64,000 nt of DNA from Chrysaora quinquecirrha (GCA_014526335.1 JACTAT010000066.1:28695-92694), one strand, 5' to 3'; shown: positions 18,849 to 30,288, counted from the stretch's first letter. Program-made: numbers and translations. The notes: generated by a model not told the origin, from the sequence alone.

Positions 18849-21683
18849 TCAGCTCTTAAGGTGAATTTTCAAATTTCCTTTGAGCTGCTGGAAGGTTGGC
18901 AGCTCTCTTATGCCGATGGGGATGTTGTTCCACGCAGTAAGAGCTGAATAATGAAAGCCTTTTTTTACATATTCAAGGTTGTATCTTGGCATGCGGATAT
19001 CCTTGCAGTTTCTCGTTCTGTAGCTTGAATGCAAGGATATCTGGGGGAATTTATCCCAAAGGCTCTCGGGGCACATCCTGTTCATAATTTTGTAAGTCAT
19101 GGCTGATCTGTCGAATTTGATTAGTTGTTCTACATCAAGCCACTTATATGACCAATTATCTCTGATTTTAGCCCTCTCAATTATGGTTCTGGCTCTGTCC
19201 TGTAAATTCTGTAGGATTTTTAGTTTATAACTAGGAATGCTCCCCAGATTACATTAGCATAGCGCAAATGGCTTTCTACCAGAGCTCGGTAAACACTGTC
19301 TAGTTGTTTTTGTGGCAGGATATCTTTTAGTTTTTTTAGAGATGCCAATCCTGCTCGAACTTTTCCTTTTACAATTTTGAGATTCTCTTCCCAGTTCAGT
19401 CCCTCATCCACGATGACACCTAGTGATTTCGTTTTCCTTACACGCTTTATTTCTGAGTTGTTGAGCATCAGTGGCTCATCGACACTCATTTCATTTGCTT
19501 TGCGCGGATGGCCAATCAACATGTACTCTGTTTTTTTTAGGGTTGGCAGTCAGCTTATTTATTCTCATCCAATCTGAAATATTGATAAGTTCACGTTGAG
19601 CATTCTCTAGAAGATTTTCTTGGTTATTTGACGTTATTGTCACATGTGTGTCGTCTGCATAAAGGCCTGCTTTCGAGAATTTTAGGCATTTTTCAAAGTC
19701 GTTTAGATAAATTATGAACAGGAGTGGACTGAGGCACGAACCCTGAGGTATCCCACAGGTTACCATTTTGCCAGTTGATTTTTGGCCCTCTACCATGCAA
19801 AATTGTTTTCTATTATTCAGATAGGATGTAAACCAATTTCCTGTTGTTTCTCTTACGCCATATTTCTCTAATTTTGCAAGCAATATTGAGTGATCGACCG
19901 TATCAAATGCTTTTTTTAGGTCGAGGAAGATAGTGAGGTTGACTTCTTTCCTGTCCATAGTGGCATACCAGGAGTCCGTACTGTTAATCAATGATGTTAT
20001 TGTTGAATACAGTTTACGAAAAGCAGCCTGGTTCCGAGTTAATTTGGGCTGAAAAAAGTCAAACATTTGGTCATGGAAAATCTTTTCAAGTATTTTTGAA
20101 AATATTGAGATGACCGAGATTGGCCTGTAGTTTTTAGCGTCATTTTTTTGGCCTGCTTTAAAAATTGGAGTCACACTTGCTAATTTCCAAATGTCTGGAA
20201 AAACGCCAGTTGCCATGGATGAATTCCAGATAAAATCCCTAGAATCTTTAATTAGCTTTTTAGAGATTTTATCTGGTCCTGGTGCTTTCCCATTCCTTAG
20301 TTTTGATATTGCGTGTAAGACATAGGCATCAACAATCAATTTAAATCTAAATTTTGTAGACTCTAACTCTGCAGCTAGTTTCTGACCTACTGTACTGAGA
20401 CAAAGTGTGAATTACGGGCTTCAGCAATATATTTTTCTTTTGTAAGATTTTGTCCCTCGAAATTTAGACAAGATATTCCAGTGGAGCGATCGCCTCTATT
20501 CAAGACTTTGTCAATTGTCTTCCACATATGTCTCGGATTTTGTTTATTTTCTTCTATGAGACCTAGATAGTATGTTTGCAGGGCCGTCTTTATTGCTTTG
20601 GTCACCTTGTTCCTTAGTTGGTTTATATAATGACCATAGACCAGGAGATTTTATTGCAGCCCTTTTTACCCTATCCCTCTCCGTCATTATTTTTCTTACT
20701 TCCGGGGTTATCCAAGGTGCGGGGTCGGACCGTATTCTCTTCTTTTTCAGAGGTGCATGAATACTTAGGATTGATTCGAAAATGTCTTCAAATGTAGATG
20801 CCATTTTATCAGGATCATTGGCGAGGGGACTCAGGATGGATTCCCATTCGATTTGTTGAAGATCATGCCGAAAAGCTGCCTTATCATATTTGCTTAAGCT
20901 ACGCGACTCTGCTATTTTCGGTTTCTTGTTTTTGAGTCTTTGGGTACTTATTTTACGTACGCCGTATATCAGATAATGGTCCACCATCCCTAATCTTAAG
21001 ATATCAACGTCAGAAATGTATTGCTTTTTAGTGGTAGAGAAATGGTCAATTAGCGTTTTGCTGATTCTTTGTTCATTCTGTCCGCTATTTGTTATAGAAA
21101 CTCTTGTATGGCCTTTAATCAGTTGTTCAAGCTGGTACTCAGAGTATATTGCTTTAAGCCTCTTTGCATTAGTATTTTGCTTACTTGTGAGGTCACAGTT
21201 GGTATCGCCTATCATTATGATTTCCTTCTCTTCTTTATCTAGTTGCTTTAGGACATCTCTAAGGTTCTCGAATGTTTCATCGTCGACATGCGAGGTTGGA
21301 GGACGATACCAGCAAACAACAAGAAATGGTTTCGCATGTTGTAATGGAATTTCAATTGATAATAGCTCTAATTTTTCACTCTTAAGTTTAACGTTAGGGT
21401 ATGGTAAACTTTCCTTTACATAAAGAGCTACCCCTCCACCATTTATATTACGATCATTACGGAAGATATTGTAGCCATTAAAGGTAACGTCAGAGTCTAC
21501 AATTTTTTCATCCAGACGTGTTTCACTAAGGCCTATAATATCAATATCATGATCCCTGAGGACAATTTCAAGTTCATTTTTATGTTTTCTCAGAGAAACT
21601 ATATTCAGAAACGCTATTTTGAGACCATTTCTCTTGCCACGTTTACTAGGCTTATTACGAATAACTGCCTGGGAGCGTTGCCT
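18849..21683 (-). pseudogene. CR1-type LINE ORF2: AP endonuclease plus reverse transcriptase, frameshifted
   Basis: The minus strand carries an AP-endonuclease domain (IAFLNIVSLRKHKNELE, IIGLSETRLDE, GGGVALYVK, IMIGDTNCDL, TLIDHFSTT, VDHYLIYGV) from ~21650 to 20700. An RT follows at 20339-19491 with KLRNGKAPGPDKISKKLI, FLDLKKAFDTVDHSIL, GIPQGSCLSPLLF and the catalytic LYADD. The post-RT regions at 19522-19220 and 19100-18849 end HYSALTAWNNIPIGIRELPT. Frame changes at about 20610, 20400, 19520 and 19200 break the ORF. EN and RT motifs are otherwise well kept, so the insertion is fairly recent. Intact elements move by target-primed reverse transcription. Confidence 0.88.
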
Positions 21684-22196
21684 CTAACAGTATTTAATAA
21701 ATTTACTCACATTACCAGAGAATTTTCTAACTCCACCATCGCTTATATGCAGTCCGTCCTGCCAAAGATTACTAAACATTATATTGTCATTATCTAGCAT
21801 GTCCAATCCGTTAATAGGAAGTTCTTCGGCAAGAAGTTTATTCACTTTCATTCCTTTGGCGTTTAGTGCCATGTTATCTTTTCTTTTAAAGATTGACGAA
21901 TACACTACTCTAGATGCAGGATTGTTCTTCTGGATATCCTTGAGCATTTCCATCGTTTCTTTGCTTATTTGTTCTGGGGTGCCACTGTTTAGGTTGTTTG
22001 TACCAACGTGTACAATTATTACGTCATTATTACTCTTTCCTGCTTTTTGCACTGCCTGCTTAATTTTCATACCTCTTGTGAACTTTATTTCCACATTGCG
22101 TTGGTTATTTGAAAGCTTCGTGGCATTTACTCGTTGTAATTCAGAATCCCCGACGATCAAGACGTTAAGTTTTTCATTTCCATCCGTCTCTCGCAT
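21684..22196 (-). CDS. LINE ORF1 with SGNH-hydrolase (esterase) domain
   Basis: An open frame of 170 codons contains NVLIVGDSELQRVNATKL (GDS nucleophile block), VIIVHVGTNNLNSGTPEQ (GxxN block) and WQDGLHISDGGVRKF (DxxH block), the order of catalytic blocks in SGNH/GDSL hydrolases. This esterase domain is known in ORF1 proteins of CR1 and L2-type LINEs. The stop lies directly upstream of the ORF2 endonuclease on the same strand. The N-terminal part of ORF1 is missing because the sequence joins another LINE at ~22216-22230, so the ATG used here is only the first in-frame Met. The Ser, Asn, Asp and His positions are all present. Confidence 0.8.
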   Translation of the reverse strand: MRETDGNEKLNVLIVGDSELQRVNATKLSNNQRNVEIKFTRGMKIKQAVQKAGKSNNDVIIVHVGTNNLNSGTPEQISKETMEMLKDIQKNNPASRVVYSSIFKRKDNMALNAKGMKVNKLLAEELPINGLDMLDNDNIMFSNLWQDGLHISDGGVRKFSGNVSKFIKYC

Positions 22197-22215
22197 TGGG
22201 TCATCATTTCTGTCT

Positions 22216-24246
22216 TTACTTGTCTTGCATTTTCAGGAGGAATTCTGTTCGCTCTGTTGCATACCTTGCACAAGACAACACAAAATGAATTTCGTTTTCT
22301 ATTTCATCCTTACAAGTATTGCATGTTCTTTTGTCCCTTTCAACTGGAGGTTTGCTATGTCTGTGCTTTTCTATGGCTAGACAGTGGTCGCTAAGTCGTA
22401 ATTTTGTTACTATCCTTCTGTGTTTTCTGATTTGGATAAGATGTAGAAATTTTTCATACATGATTCGTTCTTTGTGTGTTTTATAAGTTAAAGCTTTAGA
22501 GCAGTCGTTAATGTAGAGTTTCCAGTAATCAGAATGTTGGTTTTCTGGACATTCCTTAGTTAATTTCTTGGATAGGGAGGTTATGGAGCTTGTTGTTTGC
22601 AACTGTGGTTGAAGATTTCCATTTAGTTTCGTGATGTATGATTTTATTGTACTACGAATATTTCTAGAACTTTCATATTCATATGCTTGGGCTACTAATG
22701 AATCAGGTTCGGAGTCCTGTAGAATGTGTTTAGCAAAGTTATATATTCTACAGTTAACCTGGATACTTAGTGGGAAGCAACCCATTTCTGCTCTTACCAG
22801 AGCATTTGTTGAAGATCTGTTCAGCCCAAGAAGGCGTTTGAGAAACTGTGTATGTAATTTTTCTATTTCACATTTGTCCCATGTTTTATGATCGTAATTA
22901 AGATATGGTGCCCAATCTTCAGAGCCATAAAGTAATATTGGGGATATTAGTGAGTCAAAAAGCTTAAGTGCAATGTTTATGGGAAGATACTTTATTTTAA
23001 ATTTATTATTGAGTGCTAGAAGGGCACGGTTAGCTTTGGAACTTAGGGCATTAAATGTTTCTTTAAAGCCGCCGGCTGCGTTTAGTGTAATCCCAAGATA
23101 CGTGAAATTGGTTACATTGTTAAGGGGTTTGTTTTTTAGGTGGAATGTACTTTTGTATCTAGTTTTATTTTTATAAAACGTCATGCATTTTGATTTGTCG
23201 TTATTTACTTCTAGTTTCCATTTATTGCAATAATCATTAAGGGCATTTAGGCATTTTTCCAGCCCATCGTGAGAAGAAGAGAGAATTATCAAGTCATCAG
23301 CATAAAATAGACAAGTAATTTTTTCATTACTGAAACATAGAGGAGTTGGGTTCTTTAGATTAAGTTCATCTATTAGGTCATTTATAAACAGGTTAAAATG
23401 GCTTGGGCTTAGTGGGCACACTTGGCGAACCCCTTTAGAACATTTAAAAAACTTAGTACATTTGCCGTTTAATTTAACGGCACACTTGGTGTTACAATAC
23501 ATGTTTTGTATAATGCGCAAGAAGCTTTTATCAATTCCTTTGTCTTCAAGTTTTCTGAATAGGCCTTTGTGCCAAACATTATCAAAAGCTTTCTTGAAGT
23601 CAATAAACGCTGACTGGACCTTTTTCCTAGATTCGTCATTAACATGTTTATTTATAAGGGCCTTTAGTGTAAGAAGGTGGTCAGAGGTTCGGCAAGAGTT
23701 CTGAAATCCAATTTGATTGTTGTGAATTAGCTTTTTTTCACGTATAAACATTTTAAGTCTGTTATTGAGTAGAAGGCAGAAGAGCTTTAGAAGGGCGTTG
23801 CCAACACAGATCCCTCGGTAGTTGTCAGGATTAGATTTGCTGCCTTTCTTACAAACAGGTGTTATGAGTCCTTTGCACCAAATTTTCGGAACTTGACCAG
23901 TTTTGATTATTTTTTTGAAAATTAGTTTTATCAAGTTAAATGTTTCAGGCGTGTAATTTCTCAACATTTCATTGCTTATACCATCAAATCCAATCGCTTT
24001 TTTAGTTTTTAGTTTAGCTATTGTATCCATTAATTCTTTTATATCTAATTCATAACTAAGGAGTGAACTGTCAGGGATTTTTGGAGAGAAATGTGTACTT
24101 GTTTCGAAATCAGACGAAAGTAACGATTTGTAATACTGTTCCCAAATGTTCCCATCTTGTATTGCAATGAGTTTCATCAAAATCATCCCAGGTATGCCAA
24201 AAGTTCCCTTCCTTAGAATTTTGTGATAATTTAGAAATTTTCTCAT
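22216..24246 (-). CDS. Second LINE: long intact reverse-transcriptase frame
   Basis: This 676-codon open frame is the longest in the window. It contains AIGFDGISNEMLRNYTPETF, FIDFKKAFDNVWHKGLFRKL, GVRQVCPLSPSHFNLFINDL and the catalytic LFYADDLIILSS, followed by the thumb region (VNNDKSKCMTF, NVTNFTYLGITLNAAGG). A C-terminal Cys/His motif (RTCNTCKDEIENEIHFVLSC) lies near the end. The FADD-type box reads YADD, so the active site is intact. The N-terminal endonuclease lies at 25374-24568 in broken frames. The stop is created next to the junction with the CR1 ORF1. The clade is uncertain; it is distinct from the CR1 element. Confidence 0.85.
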   Translation of the reverse strand: MRKFLNYHKILRKGTFGIPGMILMKLIAIQDGNIWEQYYKSLLSSDFETSTHFSPKIPDSSLLSYELDIKELMDTIAKLKTKKAIGFDGISNEMLRNYTPETFNLIKLIFKKIIKTGQVPKIWCKGLITPVCKKGSKSNPDNYRGICVGNALLKLFCLLLNNRLKMFIREKKLIHNNQIGFQNSCRTSDHLLTLKALINKHVNDESRKKVQSAFIDFKKAFDNVWHKGLFRKLEDKGIDKSFLRIIQNMYCNTKCAVKLNGKCTKFFKCSKGVRQVCPLSPSHFNLFINDLIDELNLKNPTPLCFSNEKITCLFYADDLIILSSSHDGLEKCLNALNDYCNKWKLEVNNDKSKCMTFYKNKTRYKSTFHLKNKPLNNVTNFTYLGITLNAAGGFKETFNALSSKANRALLALNNKFKIKYLPINIALKLFDSLISPILLYGSEDWAPYLNYDHKTWDKCEIEKLHTQFLKRLLGLNRSSTNALVRAEMGCFPLSIQVNCRIYNFAKHILQDSEPDSLVAQAYEYESSRNIRSTIKSYITKLNGNLQPQLQTTSSITSLSKKLTKECPENQHSDYWKLYINDCSKALTYKTHKERIMYEKFLHLIQIRKHRRIVTKLRLSDHCLAIEKHRHSKPPVERDKRTCNTCKDEIENEIHFVLSCARYATERTEFLLKMQDK

Positions 24247-24567
24247 TCCAAAAGTTGCTACGTTTTAAATTAAGGAGGAGTTTATATTCCTTAAATTTCT
24301 GGCGAAATTGTTGTCTACGCAGCTCACTGAAAGGATCTAGACGCTTTAGTTTAGATAGTCTATTCAGGTCCTTTTTGGAAGACTTGCATTCTTTGTCGAA
24401 CCATTTCTTTTTACCTGAAGATTTATCACCAAATTGTTGTTTTTTTTTTGGAACTGGTTTGAGAGATCTAATTGCAGCAGTCTCTAGAGCGTTGGATAAT
24501 TCTGCCGAAAGAATGTTAACGTCATCGTAGTTTCCAATGTTATTTATTATAGAAGAGATTTTAGACT

Positions 24568-25374
24568 TTATGTCATCAGAATTAAAAGCATTATGAAATT
24601 CGATTGGGGATCTGTCGTCCCAAATGAATCTATTTTATCGAAAAGAGGTTGAGACGCAACAGCATAATCAATGCAACTTGCGCCATTATGTGGCAGATAC
24701 GTCAGATTGCCTTGCGTGTCACCGAAAATTCTGCCATTTAAAATTCTTAGATTATTTGACCTACAAAGGTTAATTAGAGTATTACCATGGCTATTGGGGT
24801 TTGCAGTCTCACAATTCGATCGTTTTAAGAAATGGCCAATGTTAGGAATATTTATATTATCAGAAGGAGAATGTTTATCATCAGGTATATGGTCTGGAAG
24901 AGTATTTGTCCGAGCATTGAAGTCACCTATTAGCATAATGTCTTCCGTGTTAGATGAGTATTCTAGAATGTCATCCATCAAATCTTCGAAGATATCAACA
25001 GAATAGTATTTGGAGTCTACGGGTGGCACGTAAACAGCACAAATCTTAACATTTTGGTTGTAGTTTTGGAAGATATTTTTGTCTAGATCTAACCAAATGT
25101 AATTTTCATGAATCTTTATAACCTTTATTTTTTTTTGAAGGCTTCCACCTGAGCTTCTACCAGAGGCATTTTTATTAATTTTATTATGGTGAAACTTCAA
25201 TTTTAAAAAAATTGGGAATTTCTTTATCATGGGTGCAGGACCAGGTTTCCGTGAAGACATTAATGTCGTTAATTAATTCACTTTCAAGTTCTGGGATCTT
25301 GCACCCAAGATTATTGTCTAACCTTGAATATTGAGATGACTTATAGTGAAATCTAAATTGGATTTGGACTTCAT
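24568..25374 (-). pseudogene. Second LINE: AP-endonuclease region, frameshifted
   Basis: From ATG at 25372-25374 the minus strand reads KSNLDFTISHLNIQGL, then after indels INDINVFTETWSC, RSSGGSLQKKIKVIKI, KICAVYVPPVDS, IMLIGDFNARTN and SCIDYAVAS. These are the ordered blocks of an APE-type endonuclease (N-x-R/N-G, ET, G-GG, P, GDFNA, S--DY). The linker to the RT (24565-24246) is Lys-rich (KKKWFDKECKSSKKDLNRLS) and nearly open. Frameshifts near 25280 and 24560 separate it from the intact RT frame. Confidence 0.75.
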
Positions 25375-25529
25375 CGATAGAATCTTTGATTTGTACGAAA
25401 TTGGCAAATGGAGAGGAGGCAAATTTGGAGTTTGGGGGTTGGGTAAACTAGTAGCTAATATTAACAAACATTGAAAAGGGAAAAAAATATTAAGGAAAAC
25501 AATCTGGTTTGAAAAGTGTTTACCTTAAA

Positions 25530-25880
25530 TTACCATATTGAATAGTTTTTATTTTGGTATGATCCGAAAAACAGGGCTTTAATTTCCGAGATGAACATTT
25601 TGACACCACGGCGGTCCAAGTCTTTGGCATCACTAAGCATTGATGTGTTGATAAAAGGATGTTGCATAATTGAGACTGAATCGTTCCACGGCCGAGAATC
25701 ACAGATGTTCTGTATGATGCTGTTTGCTGTCATGACCTTTCCATTTTGAAAGTCAGCACGAGGAAGAATGCTTGATATACGTAATTTTAAAAAATACTGA
25801 TTTAAAAAATCTGGTTTTGCAGTGGCGAATTCCCGCCTTAATGTTTTCGCTAGAAATTTCCATTCATCCAGTTGTTGCAT
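25530..25880 (-). CDS. Unrecognised 116-codon frame
   Basis: The frame reads MQQLDEWKFLAKTLRREFAT, includes SILPRADFQNGKVMTANSII and ends GSYQNKNYSIW. Composition looks protein-like rather than low-complexity, but no domain is recognised. It sits upstream of, and divergent from, the HARBI1-like transposase at 26167, an arrangement that Harbinger accessory genes can have. It lacks a Myb/SANT pattern, so a link to the transposon is speculation. It may instead be a terminal exon. Confidence 0.3.
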   Translation of the reverse strand: MQQLDEWKFLAKTLRREFATAKPDFLNQYFLKLRISSILPRADFQNGKVMTANSIIQNICDSRPWNDSVSIMQHPFINTSMLSDAKDLDRRGVKMFISEIKALFFGSYQNKNYSIW

Positions 25881-26166
25881 TTAGGGCGTATTTTTTTGGT
25901 CACATTCTGTTTTTGGCAGACTTTCTGAATTCCGAAAATGGTAGACTTGGCAGGAAAAAGTTTCGTCTACCAAAAAAACACGGTTTCCGAAAATCTTAGG
26001 CAGATCGAACAAGGCGTCTGTTTTCTTGGTTGCCACACTTGTGAAATTTGTTTCAGCATGCGCCGTTCTTAAGGGATGCCGATGTTTTTAAAGGGCAGCC
26101 TGCGAAATTTCAGGTGGGCGTTTAGTGGGCGTTTTCTTTGTTTTGATAGTACACCTAACAAACAAA

Positions 26167-27181
26167 ATGGCAGGATTAGAAGTCAATGAGAATTCAAATC
26201 ATTTTAATGATACTGCTTTGCCTTTGGTTTGGGTCATCGCAAGTGAATTTATGGAAGAAAAGATGGACATTTTAGATGACGGTGGCGATGAATTTGAAGA
26301 TGTTATGTTAATCATGCTTGCTGTTGTGCTTCAACTTGCTGAAAGAGTCCAAGGGTTCCGAATCAAGAATTATGAAGAAACTATTTTAAGGTACTGCGAT
26401 TTCACATTTAAGAGACATTTCTATATGTCGAGAACATCATTTGTTTGAAGCTCTGTTGGAGATTTTTGCACCGTCAGACCAGTTTCAAACTCAAAATAAT
26501 GATGGGCGAGAACCTGTCCCTATTGAAAAACAAGTGCCGCTTTTTTTGTGGTTCCTGTCGAACCCTGAAGCCCTGAGAGCGATTTCAGACCGTTTTGATC
26601 ATGTAGATAGCACATTTATGATATCCATTGTAGAGTAATGCGATCCATAAAAAGTAATTTATCGAATCTTGTCATAAAATGGCCATCCGGCCAATATGCT
26701 TTTGATGTGATGGAGGGTTTCAAATTGATAAAAGGGTTTCCAAACGTGCTCGGTGCGATCGATGGGTGTCATATCCCAATAAAAGCCCCTCATCACTGCC
26801 CTGAAAAATACATCAACTGAAAATGCTTTCACTCTATCATCCTTCAAGGTGTTTGCGACAACAAACTGTGCTTCACCGATGCTACGTTGGCTGGCCAGGA
26901 TCTGTACACGATGCAAGAGTCATGAGAAATTCAGATATATATTTGTCTATTGCTGCAGACAAGGAAAATCATTTCCCAGGTGATTCTCATGTTTTAGGCG
27001 ATGCTGCATATCCTTTGGAATCATGGGTGATGACACCTTTTAAGAACAATGGAGTTTTGAAAAGGGATCAAAGGAGCTACAATTACAAGCACTCTGCAAC
27101 AAGAAATGAAATAGAGCGTTCTTTTGCCCTTTTAAAAGGAAGATTTCCTAGACTGAAATATGTTGATTTCAAGAAAATAAA
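26167..27181 (+). pseudogene. HARBI1-like (PIF/Harbinger) DDE transposase, frameshifted, cut by the assembly gap
   Basis: Starting MAGLEVNENSNHFNDTALPL, the reading passes through several frames. These include KQVPLFLWFLSNPEALRAIS, FPNVLGAIDGCHIPIKAP (first catalytic Asp in GAIDG), GWPGSVHDARVMRNSDIY (second Asp in HDARV), GDAAYPLESWVMTPF, and TRNEIERSFALLKGRFPRLK (the catalytic Glu in E-RSFALLKGRF). These are the landmark motifs of Harbinger transposases. Frameshifts near 26435, 26635 and 26820 make it inactive, and the last ~30-60 residues fall in the N run. The Myb-like partner protein relic at 10450-11353 belongs to the same superfamily but is 15 kb away. Confidence 0.85.
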
Positions 27182-27681
27182 NNNNNNNNNNNNNNNNNNN
27201 NNNNNNNNNNNNNNNNNNNNNNNNNNNNNNNNNNNNNNNNNNNNNNNNNNNNNNNNNNNNNNNNNNNNNNNNNNNNNNNNNNNNNNNNNNNNNNNNNNNN
27301 NNNNNNNNNNNNNNNNNNNNNNNNNNNNNNNNNNNNNNNNNNNNNNNNNNNNNNNNNNNNNNNNNNNNNNNNNNNNNNNNNNNNNNNNNNNNNNNNNNNN
27401 NNNNNNNNNNNNNNNNNNNNNNNNNNNNNNNNNNNNNNNNNNNNNNNNNNNNNNNNNNNNNNNNNNNNNNNNNNNNNNNNNNNNNNNNNNNNNNNNNNNN
27501 NNNNNNNNNNNNNNNNNNNNNNNNNNNNNNNNNNNNNNNNNNNNNNNNNNNNNNNNNNNNNNNNNNNNNNNNNNNNNNNNNNNNNNNNNNNNNNNNNNNN
27601 NNNNNNNNNNNNNNNNNNNNNNNNNNNNNNNNNNNNNNNNNNNNNNNNNNNNNNNNNNNNNNNNNNNNNNNNNNNNNNNNN
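27182..27681. other. Assembly gap (500 N)
   Basis: The run is exactly 500 unknown bases, which usually marks a scaffold join of unknown true length. Distances across it should not be trusted. Confidence 0.99.
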
Positions 27682-29194
27682 AATCAAGTTGTATCCGGGT
27701 CCATGTTGGTTCAATCTTGCATACAGTGTGGTGATTAAAAGCCCTTACCCCAAGACACGTATCTTAGGTGCACCCCATAAATTGTGAATGCTCTTTCAAA
27801 CGGTTCTCTATCAACGACTGTCTGTCATTGCATTCATAAGTAGCTCAGATGCCCCAATTTCGTCAATTCCATAAAAATCTCGATATGGGCATCACAACGC
27901 CCAAGCTAAACGCTTTTGCCATTTTGCTACGCATTTGGCGAATCGTTAGACTACATAACTCTATCAAAACATAGTTACTTTTTCTTGTTTGCCAGTCTAT
28001 GAGCAAAAGGTATTTGGGCCAAAACTGGAGAGGAAACATGTGGAAAACAGAATTTCAATATAGGGTGGAAAACATATGAACATTTTTTCACATAATCATA
28101 TTAAGTTTCAGATCCAATACCGTTATGTTGGTGTTGACGCAAATGTTTACGCTTCCTGCCACGAATTGAATAGAGATGAATAGTTTAAAAATTAATAAGG
28201 GATTTGATAATGAAGTTGACTGAGGGTATAGAGTTTCACCTCATGGAATTTTTACGCTCAAATCCTGTTGAAAATTTTGAAACTTTTCTTTGCAATAAAT
28301 GACAACGTTGTGAAAAATAGACGCAGGAAAATAAGCCCAAGGTACTGTGAAGTGTTCAGTCAGAATCAGGGGTAACATTTCTGTAGGAATAAGGTTTTGA
28401 AAACGGAGACTGTTCGTTGAAAATGTGCGTTTTAATTGTTGCAAAAAAGAAGAAAGACAGCAAGAGTGATGTTATTGACTCAAACGTGGACCGCGGGACC
28501 ATGAACCTTTATTCTATATTTTTCTGACAGTGTTCAACAATTTTCCGACTTGAATGGTAAAAAAGTGGAGAGGAATTGTTGAAACTTGTTCTTACGTTTT
28601 TTGGAAACGTCGTGGTGTTGTTCCACTTTCAAATAACTGCTTTGAAGAGTTAAGCACAGAATTTAGCGCTAAAGCATTAAAATAATCCTTATTTTCAGAG
28701 CGGATATAAAGTGAGTAAATTTCCCTCACTGCATAATTTTCTTAAATTGTTAAATTTTTTATTTTCCTTCAGAACATTCCTCCCACTCAGTCTAACATCA
28801 AGCTATGTTGATATGAAAAATATTAATTTTATAATAACCATGCATAAATAATATAGAAGCTTTATTTGATATGCCATGGCTCAAACTCAATGCAATTCAA
28901 AGACATTTTCATAACAACAGGTTGGCCTATGAAAGACAAAAGTGAGTGGCAACAATGTTGATAAAATAGCCCGAAAACCGACAAAACATGTTTAATACAT
29001 GTCTATCAAAAACTAAAAATTTTTATTGAGAGAAATTACTAAATTATTTAGTATTTGCTTCTATCACTGATAGTAACGAAGGCCTAGGCTGCGTCATTTC
29101 AGCTTCTATTCAACAGTATTAGTTGAAAAAAGTTCCTAGAATTTCACTGCAATATCCAACAATTTCTTCAGCTACAAACCAACGAAATCTATTT
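27682..29194. other. No clear gene after the gap
   Basis: One 67-codon minus-strand frame (28444-28241, with LILTEHFTVPWAYFP) looks protein-like but has no recognised domain or clear splice context. Nothing else is supportable. Confidence 0.4.
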
Positions 29195-30288
29195 TTAGAT
29201 ATGACTATTTTCATTGTCATGTTGTGAAACGTCTGGCAGCTGAACAGTTGATGTGGACCTGCGACTTTGCTCCTCCTGTTCTAGAATGAATGACATAGGT
29301 ACATATACAGGGTGGCCCAAAAAAAGGGACCCCCTAACTAAATAATTTATTAATAAATTATTCTTAAGTTGGAGTTTCATGAAATTAATACTACATGATA
29401 TTCAACTCAAGTGAGATATATCGTGTAAATATCATGATGATATGGGTTAGTATCTCTGAATAAATTGAATTTAAAACTTTGCAATCCAAAAACGTACTGT
29501 AACAAAATTTGCAACTTTGTACCCTTACGTAATCCTTACGCAACAAAACAGAAAAATCAATAACTCATTCTTTCAGTCAAATGATATTCAAAATGTCCTC
29601 AATCCTGCTCAAAACACTTCACTAATATGACTGACCATACATTAATGGTCGTGACAATTTTACTCTGCGATAATGATTCTCCTTCACACACGATTGCAGT
29701 ACAGTACGCAATGATGGAATATAAACAGCTGGTTTTTGGACATCATGAATTTAATGTCCCATTGCGCCGAGATGGAAGATCTTATCACCAACATATTTCT
29801 ACACGATAGCGCACTTGACTTGAATATTACCTGGTATAAATTTGATAAAATTCCTCCTTGAGAAAATTTATACAGAAATTATTTACCTAAGGGGGTCCTT
29901 TTTTTGGGCCACCCTGTATATTTACCGTAGGCAGAACCCAAGGGATTCAAAGTTGCATGTTCACCACAGCAGACGAAGTTGATGCCTAGTACAATTTTTC
30001 CCGGTAGCTTGCCTATACCCCGAGAATCTGACCAATTACCATTTGATGTATAGCTGATGCTTAGAAAACAATATTAGGCTATACAGTGATTAAGAATTAG
30101 ACTATACAGTGATAAAGAATTAGATTGAAACCAAAGAAAGTAATTCATGACCTAAATGCCTCGATCCATTAATTAGGGGAAGAGAATAGGTAACTTGGTA
30201 TTTTACTGTACTCACCTGAGTTACGAAACACCAAGTCTTGTGACATCAGGAGCAGAAAAAGTGCTGATACGTTTGTTATCATATTCAT
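29195..30288 (-). CDS. Candidate small secreted-protein gene, three exons
   Basis: Exon 1 (30288-30216) starts MNMITNVSALFLLLMSQDL, a plausible signal peptide, and ends at a CTCAG/GTGAGT donor. Exon 2 (30059-29926) follows TTTTCTAAG, reads SYTSNGNWSDSRGIGKLPGK and then INFVCCGEHATLNPLGSAYG, and ends at a GTAAAT donor. Exon 3 (29280-29195) follows TTCATTCTAG and reads EQEEQSRRSTSTVQLPD to a stop. The exon 2 to exon 3 phase matches. The exon 1 to exon 2 phase does not, so an exon is missing, a splice site is misread, or there is an indel. A MITE occupies most of the last intron. Family not recognised; the cysteine pair and signal peptide suggest an extracellular protein. Confidence 0.45.
29308..29916. 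mobile_element. Tc1/mariner-type non-autonomous element (609 bp)
   Basis: Ends read CAGGGTGGCCCAAAAAAAGG and its complement, with similarity continuing for ~40 bp (GGGACCCCCTAA...TAAATAATTT). The element is flanked by TA on both sides (29306-29307 and 29917-29918), the Tc1/mariner target duplication. No transposase is present; the single 60-codon frame inside has no DDE motif. It lies in the last intron of the small secreted-protein gene, its right end 9 bp from the exon 2 splice boundary. Confidence 0.88.

Noticed and set aside
20572..25006. Plus-strand frames of 60-198 codons opposite the LINEs
   Set aside because: They mirror the minus-strand EN/RT coding sequence and have no recognisable motifs of their own.
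29627..29809. Transposase fragment inside the mariner-type element
   Set aside because: 60 codons with no DDE/DDD or HTH motif; judged a chance frame.
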